Shown piece after piece: positions 1-4,857 of a DNA stretch of 6,948 bases. The first letter of the stretch is position 1. Each line of letters opens with the position of its first letter. Source of the DNA: Frankiales bacterium (GTDB taxonomy: Bacteria > Actinomycetota > Actinomycetes > Mycobacteriales > SCTD01); the NCBI GenBank assembly GCA_025464915.1, contig JAODNF010000278.1, positions 1 to 6,948 of the forward strand, given 5' to 3'. Under the pieces are notes generated by a model. The model was not told where the DNA came from, searched no databases, and worked only from the letters and a program-made list of their open reading frames with translations. Position numbers and translations under genes: made by a program.

Positions 1-49
1 GGATGATCGACAGGTCGGCGTCGTCGTCGTAGAAGACCTCTGCGGCCAT
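1..49 (-). CDS. ilvC: Ketol-acid reductoisomerase, N-terminal fragment (runs off left edge)
   Basis: The first 16 codons read MAAEVFYDDDADLSII, the characteristic N-terminus of actinobacterial IlvC (usually MAEIFYDDDADLSIIQ or close). The enzyme is an NADPH- and Mg-dependent isomeroreductase acting on acetolactate and acetohydroxybutyrate, the second common step of valine and isoleucine synthesis. The ATG at 49 follows the ilvN stop by 23 bases. A purine-rich stretch (GAGAAGAGAG on the minus strand) ends 9 bases before it and can serve as ribosome binding site. Same strand and spacing make it the third gene of an ilvB-ilvN-ilvC operon. Only the start is in the window, so the Rossmann and knotted domains cannot be checked. 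The identification rests on this short but very distinctive peptide plus the context. Confidence 0.93.
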   Translation of the reverse strand, partial: MAAEVFYDDDADLSII

Positions 50-72
50 GGTGATGTGCTCTCTTCTCTTGG

Positions 73-597
73 TTAGCTGGCGGAACGAAGGCGGTTCTCG
101 GACCCGGTCATCGAGCGCGAGCCTCGACACACGGCGACCATGCCGGACTGGACCATCTCGCGGATCCCGAACGGCTCGAGGACCCGCACGAGCGCGGCCA
201 GCTTGTCGCGGGTGCCGGTGGCCTCGACGGTGACGGCGTCGGACGCGACGTCGACGACCTTGGCGCGGAACAGCTGCACGGTCTCGAGGACGTGGCTGCG
301 GGTGGTGAGGTCGGCCCGCACCTTGACGAGCAGCAGCTCGCGCTGCACGCTCGCGGCGGGGTCGAGCTCGACGATCTTCAGCACGTTGACGAGCTTGTTG
401 AGCTGCTTGGTGACCTGCTCCAGCGGTAGGTCGTCGACGGTCACGACGATGGTCATGCGCGACGTGGTGGGGTGCTCGGTCGGGCCCACGGCGAGGGACT
501 CGATGTTGAAGCCGCGGCGGCTGAACAGCGAGGCCACGCGGGCCAGGACACCGGGCTTGTCCTCCACGAGCACGGACAGCGTGTGGCGGGTGCTCAC
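73..597 (-). CDS. ilvN: Acetolactate synthase small (regulatory) subunit
   Basis: This 174-aa protein is the ACT-domain regulatory subunit that binds IlvB, raises its activity and confers feedback inhibition by valine. Residues 5-78 form the N-terminal ACT domain, with the family motifs VEDKPGVLARVASLFSRRGF and NIESLAVGPTE. Gly16 and Asn31 align by eye with the valine-site Gly14 and Asn29 of E. coli IlvH, so feedback sensitivity is expected. Residues 84-158 are the C-terminal small-subunit domain, ending in GIREMVQSGMVAVCRGSRS. Length is normal for the family. The start is a GTG at 597. It is forced: the frame upstream has a TGA eight codons back and no ATG, GTG or TTG between. No Shine-Dalgarno motif lies in the 20 bases before it, so translation probably depends on coupling from the left-overlapping minigene or ilvB. 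It ends in TAA, 23 bases before ilvC. Confidence 0.97.
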   Translation of the reverse strand: MSTRHTLSVLVEDKPGVLARVASLFSRRGFNIESLAVGPTEHPTTSRMTIVVTVDDLPLEQVTKQLNKLVNVLKIVELDPAASVQRELLLVKVRADLTTRSHVLETVQLFRAKVVDVASDAVTVEATGTRDKLAALVRVLEPFGIREMVQSGMVAVCRGSRSMTGSENRLRSAS

Positions 598-626
598 TGC
601 GACACCACGTTCACTCGTTCACTCAT
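594..626 (-). CDS. Possible coupling minigene between ilvB and ilvN (MSERVNVVSQ)
   Basis: A 10-codon frame fills the gap between ilvB and ilvN. Its ATG at 626 shares one base with the ilvB stop (TGATG). Its TGA overlaps the ilvN start in a GTGA junction at 597-594. A strong ribosome binding site, GGAGAGGA (643-636), lies inside the end of ilvB with a 9-base gap to this ATG, whereas ilvN itself has no visible one. What is seen is the frame, the two overlaps and the placement of the binding site. That it is translated and hands ribosomes on to ilvN is inference. The peptide resembles nothing I know and probably has no function of its own. Alternatively the binding site merely serves ilvN at long range and the frame is chance. 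Confidence 0.4.
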   Translation of the reverse strand: MSERVNVVSQ

Positions 627-2371
627 CAGACCTGGTCCTCTCCGAAGACGGGGCGGGTGTCGCGGGCGGCGAGGATCTCGTCGTTGCTGGTGCCGGCGGG
701 CACCATCGGCCAAACCATCGCGTCCTCGCCGACGACGAAGTCGATGACAACAGGCATGTCGTCGATCGCCATCGCCTTCTCGATCGTCGCGTCGACGTCC
801 TCCTTGGTCTCGCAGCGCAGACCCATGCAACCCATGGCGTCGGCCAGCTTCACGAAGTCCGGGATGCGCTTGGACTGCAGGACCGTGTTGGAGTAGCGGC
901 TCTCGTAGAACAGCGTCTGCCACTGGCGGACCATGCCGAGGTTGCCGTTGTTGATGATGGCGACCTTGATGGGGATGCCCTCGATGGCGCAGGTGACGAG
1001 CTCCTGGTTGGTCATCTGGAAGCAGCCGTCGCCGTCGATGGCCCAGACGGTCGCCTCCGGGCGGCCGACCTTGGCACCCATCGCCGCGGGGACGGCGTAC
1101 CCCATGGTCCCGGCGCCCCCGGAGTTCAGCCAGGTGTAGGGGTTCTCGTAGTCGATGAACTGCGCGGCCCACATCTGGTGCTGGCCCACGCCGCTGACGT
1201 ACAGCGCCTCGGGCCCGGCGATCTTGCCGATCCGCTCGATGACGTACTGCGGCGCGAGGGAGCCGTCCTCCGGCTCGTCGTAGCCGCGCGGGTAGGTCTC
1301 GCGCCAGCTGTCGACCTGCCTCCACCACCCGGTCAGGTCGGCGCGTGTCCCCGCGGCGTAGACCTCCTGCACGGCGACGATCAGGTCTGCGATGGTCTCG
1401 CGGCAGTCGCCCACGATCGGGACGTCGGCCACCTTGTTCTTGCTGATCTCGGCCGGGTCGATGTCGGCGTGGATGACCTTGGCGCCCGGTGCGAACGTGC
1501 TGAGCTTGCCGGTCACGCGGTCGTCGAAGCGGGCCCCGAGGCAGATCAGCAGGTCGGTCTTCTGGAACGCCGTCACCGCAGCCACGGAGCCGTGCATGCC
1601 GGGCATGCCGAGGTGCTGGCTGTGGCTGTCCGGGAACGCACCGCGCGCCATCAGGGTCGTGACGACCGGGATGCCGGTGAGCTCCGCGAGGACCCGCAGC
1701 TCGGCGGCCGCACGGGCCTTGAGGACGCCGCCGCCGACGTAGAGCACGGGGCGCTTGGCCTCGGCGATCAGCCGGGCGGCCTCGCGGATCTGCTTGGCGT
1801 GCGGGCGGGTCGTCGGGTGGTAGCCCGGCAGGTCGAGGACCGGCGGCCAGGCGAACGTCGTCGCCGCCTGCAGGATGTCCTTGGGGAGGTCGACCAGCAC
1901 CGGGCCCGGACGGCCCGTCGAGGCGATGTGGAAGGCCTCGGCGACGGTGCGGGGGATGTCCTCGGCCGCCTGCACGAGGAAGTTGTGCTTCGTGATCGGC
2001 ATCGTGATGCCGCAGATGTCGGCTTCCTGGAACGCGTCGGTCCCGATCGCCGCTGACGGCACCTGGCCGGTGATCGCCACCATCGGGACGCTGTCCATGT
2101 AGGCGTCGGCGATCGGCGTCACGAGGTTGGTCGCGCCCGGGCCGGAGGTCGCCATGCAGACGCCGACCTTGCCGGTCGCCTGGGCGTAGCCCTCGGCCGC
2201 GTGGCCGGCGCCCTGCTCGTGGCGCACCAGGATGTGGCGCAGCTTGGTGCTGTCGAAGATCGGGTCGTACGCCGGGAGGATGGCGCCGCCGGGGATCCCG
2301 AACATGACCTCGCAGCCGACGCTCTCCAGGCTGCGCACGAGCGACTGGGCTCCGGTGACGTTCTCGGTCAT
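626..2371 (-). CDS. ilvB: Acetolactate synthase large (catalytic) subunit
   Basis: A 581-aa ThDP- and FAD-dependent enzyme that condenses two pyruvates to acetolactate, or pyruvate with 2-oxobutyrate to acetohydroxybutyrate: the committed step of branched-chain amino acid synthesis. The N-terminal ThDP domain (about 5-170) carries FGIPGGAILP and RHEQGAGHAAEGYA. Glu52 is the conserved cofactor-activating glutamate, and SGPGATNLVT follows. A central FAD-binding domain (about 195-330) contains GARFDDRVTGKL and HADIDPAEI. The C-terminal ThDP domain has the diphosphate motif from GDG (447-449) to NN (474-475). The biosynthetic rather than catabolic type is indicated by these motifs and by adjacent ilvN and ilvC. 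The ATG at 2371 has AGGAAAG (2383-2377) as ribosome binding site. Expression should be set by the attenuator upstream. It ends in two consecutive TGA codons; its last bases hold the binding site for the small frame before ilvN. Confidence 0.98.
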   Translation of the reverse strand: MTENVTGAQSLVRSLESVGCEVMFGIPGGAILPAYDPIFDSTKLRHILVRHEQGAGHAAEGYAQATGKVGVCMATSGPGATNLVTPIADAYMDSVPMVAITGQVPSAAIGTDAFQEADICGITMPITKHNFLVQAAEDIPRTVAEAFHIASTGRPGPVLVDLPKDILQAATTFAWPPVLDLPGYHPTTRPHAKQIREAARLIAEAKRPVLYVGGGVLKARAAAELRVLAELTGIPVVTTLMARGAFPDSHSQHLGMPGMHGSVAAVTAFQKTDLLICLGARFDDRVTGKLSTFAPGAKVIHADIDPAEISKNKVADVPIVGDCRETIADLIVAVQEVYAAGTRADLTGWWRQVDSWRETYPRGYDEPEDGSLAPQYVIERIGKIAGPEALYVSGVGQHQMWAAQFIDYENPYTWLNSGGAGTMGYAVPAAMGAKVGRPEATVWAIDGDGCFQMTNQELVTCAIEGIPIKVAIINNGNLGMVRQWQTLFYESRYSNTVLQSKRIPDFVKLADAMGCMGLRCETKEDVDATIEKAMAIDDMPVVIDFVVGEDAMVWPMVPAGTSNDEILAARDTRPVFGEDQV

Positions 2372-2383
2372 GGGGTCTTTCCT
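2372..2383 (-). promoter_or_regulatory. ilvB ribosome binding site within a possible alternative hairpin
   Basis: AGGA at 2383-2380, with an 8-base gap to the ilvB ATG, fixes that start. The bases AAAGACCCC (2380-2372) beside the start codon can pair with GGGGTTCTTT (2416-2407), the descending arm and first T residues of the attenuator terminator, giving 9 pairs with one bulged T. The pairing is read from the sequence; any regulatory role is inference. Confidence 0.6.
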
Positions 2384-2403
2384 ATCGGAAGAGGTCTACG
2401 GGC

Positions 2404-2439
2404 AAAAAAGAACCCCTTGTGCCAAGGGCACGAAGGGGT
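2404..2439 (-). terminator. Attenuator: intrinsic terminator in the ilvB leader
   Basis: Read on the minus strand, ACCCCTT (2439-2433), one mismatched base, GTGCC, a CTT loop, GGCAC, one base and AAGGGGT (2418-2412) form a stem of 12 pairs with one internal mismatch. It is followed by TC and six T residues (2409-2404). This is a textbook intrinsic terminator. It lies between the leader peptide stop (2460) and the ilvB start (2371), as expected for premature termination when charged Leu/Val tRNA is plentiful. Confidence 0.92.
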
Positions 2440-2474
2440 CAGCGCGACTGCGAGGTGGATCAGCAGTCGCGCTG
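2440..2474 (-). repeat. Perfect 12-bp inverted repeat preceding the attenuator terminator
   Basis: CAGCGCGACTGC (2474-2463) and GCAGTCGCGCTG (2451-2440) are exact reverse complements separated by 11 bases. The first arm is precisely the last four sense codons of the leader peptide (Gln-Arg-Asp-Cys). The second arm ends at the base immediately before the terminator stem. In the classic attenuator layout this would be the 1:2 pause hairpin. A ribosome finishing the leader would cover the first arm and prevent it forming. Confidence 0.85.
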
Positions 2475-2498
2475 GCTGACTACGAGGAGGGTGCGCAT
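2460..2498 (-). CDS. ilvB leader peptide MRTLLVVSQRDC
   Basis: A 12-codon frame starting ATG (2498-2496) and ending TGA (2462-2460). It contains Leu-Leu-Val-Val in a row (CTC CTC GTA GTC, 2489-2478), the amino acids whose synthesis the downstream operon serves. GTA is an uncommon valine codon in such GC-rich DNA and would sharpen the response to valyl-tRNA supply. Placement upstream of a hairpin and intrinsic terminator before ilvB matches leader peptides known for actinobacterial ilvB and leuA operons. The predicted transcription start coincides with the A of the ATG, so it may be translated leaderless. If transcription starts further upstream instead, GGAGGA at about 2517-2512 could act as a ribosome binding site with a rather long gap. 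The peptide itself is expected to have no function beyond sensing translation. Confidence 0.85.
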   Translation of the reverse strand: MRTLLVVSQRDC

Positions 2499-2534
2499 GG
2501 CGCCATCCTGCTCCTCCGGCGCCACGCATGTCAA
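2498..2534 (-). promoter_or_regulatory. Promoter for the ilvB leader and ilvBNC, probably leaderless
   Basis: TTGACA (2534-2529) is a consensus -35 hexamer. After an 18-base spacer comes CAGGAT (2510-2505), a fair actinobacterial -10. Six bases later is the ATG of the leader peptide, so the predicted first transcribed base is the A at 2498. The same 6-base gap is seen at ilvD. The start site is predicted, not measured. Confidence 0.6.
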
Positions 2535-2539
2535 CTTTC

Positions 2540-2575
2540 GGGACCGCCGTCCCACCATGTGAGACGCTTGCGTCC
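2540..2575. promoter_or_regulatory. Operator-like inverted repeats upstream of the ilvB promoter
   Basis: Three overlapping or adjoining dyads lie between about -43 and -78 from the predicted start. On the minus strand they are GACGC-AA-GCGTC (2574-2563), GTCTCAC-ATG-GTGGGAC (2565-2549, one mismatch) and GGGAC-GGCG-GTCCC (2553-2540). A 17-base dyad with a 3-base centre just upstream of a -35 box suits a dimeric activator or repressor. IclR-type regulators of Leu/Ile/Val genes (LtbR in corynebacteria, NdgR in Streptomyces) are natural candidates, but I cannot match the motif with certainty. Alternatively the dyads are chance in GC-rich DNA. Confidence 0.4.
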
Positions 2576-2618
2576 TAGCAACTGGCGCCTTGGGCAGGCT
2601 CAGGAAAAAGGACGCAAG
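2567..2618. repeat. 9-bp perfect inverted repeat spanning the ilvD end and ilvB promoter
   Basis: CTTGCGTCC (2567-2575) and GGACGCAAG (2610-2618) are exact reverse complements separated by 34 bases. On the minus strand the first arm starts just after the ilvD stop codon and is followed by five T residues; the second lies in the upstream region of the ilvB promoter. In an ilvD read-through transcript the arms could form a long-loop hairpin. No conventional terminator with a compact stem and trailing T run is visible after ilvD. Confidence 0.5.
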
Positions 2619-2619
2619 G

Positions 2620-4464
2620 TCAGGGGACGAGGCGGTAGGCGCCGTCGGAGGCCGAGGTGGCCATGGAGGCGTACGCGCGAAGGGCGGCGCTGACCGGGCG
2701 CTCGCGGTTGACCGGCGTCCAGGGCTTGCTGCGCGCCTCCTGCTCGTGGCGTCGCTCCGCCAGCACGGCGTCGGAGACGTTGAGGGTGATCGAGCGGCCG
2801 GGGATGTCGATGATGATCTCGTCCCCAGGCTCGACGAGCCCGATGAGCCCGCCCGACGCCGCCTCGGGCGACACGTGGCCGATCGAGAGCCCGCTGGTGC
2901 CCCCGGAGAAGCGGCCATCGGTGATGAGGGCGCAGGCGGCGCCGAGGCCACGGCCCTTGAGGAAGGACGTGGGGTAGAGCATCTCCTGCATCCCAGGACC
3001 GCCGCGCGGGCCCTCGTAGCGGATGACGACGACGTCACCCTCGACCACGCGCTTGTTGAGGATCCCCTCGACCGCGGCGTCCTGCGACTCGAAGACGACG
3101 GCCGGGCCGGCGAACTTCCAGATCTCCTCGGAGACGCCGGCGGTCTTCACCACGCAGCCGTCGGGCGCGAGGTTGCCGAACAGGATCGCGAGGCCGCCGT
3201 CGACCGTGTATGCGTGCTCGAGCGAGCGGATGCAGCCGGCCTCGCCGTCGGTGTCGAGGCTCGCCCAGCGGTTCTGCGTGGAGAACGGCTCGACGGTGCG
3301 CACTCCCCCGGGCGCGGCGTGGAAGAGCTCCAGGGCCGCCTCGGAGGGCGAGCCGCCACGGATGTCCCACTCGGCCAACCACGACGTCAGGTCCGGTGAG
3401 TGCACGGAACGGACGTCCTGCTTGAGGGCTCCGGCGCGGTTGAGCTCGCCCATCAGCGCCGGGATGCCGCCGGCCCGGTGGACGTCCTCCATGTGGTACT
3501 TCGGAGAGTTCGGCGCGACCTTGGCCAGGCACGGCACCCGGCGCGAGATCGCGTCGATGTCGGCGACGCTGAAGTCGAGCTCGGCCTCGCGGGCCGCGGC
3601 GAGCAGGTGGAGCACGGTGTTGGTCGAGCCGCCCATCGCGACGTCGAGAGCGACCGCGTTCTCGAAGGCGGCGCGCGAGGCGATCGCGCGCGGGAGGACC
3701 GAGGCGTCCTCGTCGTCGTACCAGGCCTTCGCGATCTCGACGATCAGGGACCCGGCCCGCTCGAAGAGCGCCTTGCGCGCGGCATGGGTCGCCAGGGTCG
3801 AGCCGTTGCCCGGGAGCGCGAGCCCGATCGCCTCGGTCAGGCAGTTCATCGAGTTCGCCGTGATCATGCCCGTGCAGGAGCCGCAGGTCGGGCAGGCCGA
3901 GCGCTCGATGGTGTCGAGCTGCTCGTCGGTGACGCTGTCGTTCGCCGAGGCGCTCATCGCGTCGACGAGGTCGAGCTTCTCGTGCACGATCCCCTCGATC
4001 GCGACCGTCTTGCCGGCCTCCATCGGGCCGCCCGACACGAAGACCGTCGGGATGTTGAGGCGCAGGGCCGCCAGCAGCATGCCGGGCGTGATCTTGTCGC
4101 AGTTGCTGATGCAGACCAGGGCGTCCGCGCAGTGCGCGTTGACCATGTACTCGACGGCGTCGGCGATGAGCTCGCGCGAGGGTAGGGAGTAGAGCATCCC
4201 GCCATGTCCCATGGCGATGCCGTCATCCACGGCGATCGTGTTGAACTCGCGGCCGATGCCACCCGCCTGGAACACCGCGTCGGCGACCAGGCCGCCCATG
4301 TCCTTGAGGTGGACGTGACCGGGGACGAACTGGGTGAACGAGTTGGCGATCGCGACGATCGGCTTGCCGAAGTCGTCGTCGGTCATGCCGGTCGCGCGCC
4401 AGAGGGCGCGGGCACCGGCCATCGTGCGTCCGTGAGTCGAGGTGCGGGACAGCAAGGCAGGCAT
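2620..4464 (-). CDS. ilvD: Dihydroxyacid dehydratase, long E. coli-type
   Basis: A 614-aa iron-sulfur dehydratase converting 2,3-dihydroxy-isovalerate and -methylvalerate to the 2-oxo acids, the third common step of Val/Ile synthesis. The N-terminus (THGRTMAGARALWRATG), VDDGIAMGHGGM (Asp81 for Mg) and SNCDKITPGM (Cys122, Asp123, Lys124) keep E. coli IlvD numbering. ACPTCGSCTGM follows at 190-200 and NSMNC at 204-208. The C-terminal swivel domain has LITDGRFSGGTSGLSIGHVSPEAA-type residues at about 513-536. The motif ending VPGH (47-50) has Gly where the plant and mycobacterial [2Fe-2S] enzymes carry a third cysteine ligand (PCN), so an oxygen-labile [4Fe-4S] cluster is inferred. The ATG at 4464 gives the family length and N-terminus; the frame stays open 104 codons further upstream but without family sequence. 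No ribosome binding site precedes it. Transcribed toward ilvB, with its own promoter. Confidence 0.97.
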   Translation of the reverse strand: MPALLSRTSTHGRTMAGARALWRATGMTDDDFGKPIVAIANSFTQFVPGHVHLKDMGGLVADAVFQAGGIGREFNTIAVDDGIAMGHGGMLYSLPSRELIADAVEYMVNAHCADALVCISNCDKITPGMLLAALRLNIPTVFVSGGPMEAGKTVAIEGIVHEKLDLVDAMSASANDSVTDEQLDTIERSACPTCGSCTGMITANSMNCLTEAIGLALPGNGSTLATHAARKALFERAGSLIVEIAKAWYDDEDASVLPRAIASRAAFENAVALDVAMGGSTNTVLHLLAAAREAELDFSVADIDAISRRVPCLAKVAPNSPKYHMEDVHRAGGIPALMGELNRAGALKQDVRSVHSPDLTSWLAEWDIRGGSPSEAALELFHAAPGGVRTVEPFSTQNRWASLDTDGEAGCIRSLEHAYTVDGGLAILFGNLAPDGCVVKTAGVSEEIWKFAGPAVVFESQDAAVEGILNKRVVEGDVVVIRYEGPRGGPGMQEMLYPTSFLKGRGLGAACALITDGRFSGGTSGLSIGHVSPEAASGGLIGLVEPGDEIIIDIPGRSITLNVSDAVLAERRHEQEARSKPWTPVNRERPVSAALRAYASMATSASDGAYRLVP

Positions 4465-4476
4465 GCACCCACAGTA
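4464..4476 (-). promoter_or_regulatory. ilvD -10 box giving a leaderless transcript
   Basis: TACTGT (4476-4471) fits the TAnnnT -10 pattern of actinobacteria and stands exactly six bases before the ilvD ATG. That places the transcription start on the A of the start codon. No Shine-Dalgarno motif and no convincing -35 box are seen, which is common for leaderless actinobacterial genes. The whole ilvD promoter lies in the 54-base gap shared with the divergent PH-domain gene. Confidence 0.55.
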
Positions 4477-4518
4477 GGCGCGGAGCCGCCTGCGGCCCAG
4501 GGTGCGAGGATTGACGCC

Positions 4519-4857
4519 ATGGTCTTCCGTCCCGACCGCACCGCCGTGACGGCCGTCGGCGTCTTCTTCATCGGCACGCTCTACCTGGCACTCACCGGGC
4601 CCTGGTTCGCGCCGCTCCTGCTGCTGCCCCTCGGTTGCCTCATCTGGACGCTGCGCGCCCGCGTGGTCGCTGACGACACGGGCCTGGTCGTGTGCAACGG
4701 GCTCGGAAAGCAGCAGATCCGCTGGGAGCAGGTGGAGACCATCGAGGTGCACAAGAGGCGCCCGGTCACGCTGCACCGCACGGACGGGGGTACGACCCTG
4801 CTCACCGCTCTCCCGCGCCAGGACGTGCGCCGGCTGGTCGAGGTCGGTCAGCCGTGA
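4519..4857 (+). CDS. Small membrane PH-domain protein, CFP6-like
   Basis: A 112-aa protein with two hydrophobic segments, about residues 9-27 and 29-46, separated by Gly-Pro. They are followed by a cytoplasmic-type beta-rich domain (about 47-107) with VVADDTGLVVCNGLGKQQIRWEQV-like strands, the pattern of small bacterial PH domains (bPH type). Length, layout and position match mycobacterial CFP6 (Rv3004), which is also next to ilvB1-ilvN-ilvC, so conserved neighbourhood supports the assignment. That comparison is from memory. Its biochemical role is unknown; a membrane-anchored scaffold or lipid-associated function is only inferred. The ATG at 4519 is chosen because GAGGA (4506-4510) lies 8 bases before it and the fold begins there, although the frame is open further upstream through the ilvD start. 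No promoter is obvious. It ends in a GTGA overlap with the next gene. Confidence 0.85.
   Translation: MVFRPDRTAVTAVGVFFIGTLYLALTGPWFAPLLLLPLGCLIWTLRARVVADDTGLVVCNGLGKQQIRWEQVETIEVHKRRPVTLHRTDGGTTLLTALPRQDVRRLVEVGQP

Noticed and set aside
594..1328. 244-aa minus-strand frame overlapping the end of ilvB and running into ilvN
   Set aside because: Its bulk is an Arg-rich shadow of ilvB. Only its last ten codons, from the ATG at 626, are of interest and are listed separately.
140..2056. 638-aa plus-strand open frame antisense to ilvN and ilvB
   Set aside because: It is the shadow expected from G/C-biased third positions. The translation is Arg/Val/Asp-rich low-complexity with no family motif, while the minus strand encodes clear IlvN and IlvB.
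2482..2505. Alternative small frame MAPCAPSS starting inside the ATGGCGCCAT palindrome
   Set aside because: It lacks regulatory codons and would start upstream of the predicted transcription start; the overlapping MRTLLVVSQRDC frame fits an ilvB leader far better.
4465..4776. 104-codon upstream extension of the ilvD frame
   Set aside because: It lies antisense to the PH-domain gene, has no dehydratase sequence, and the ATG at 4464 gives the exact family N-terminus and length.
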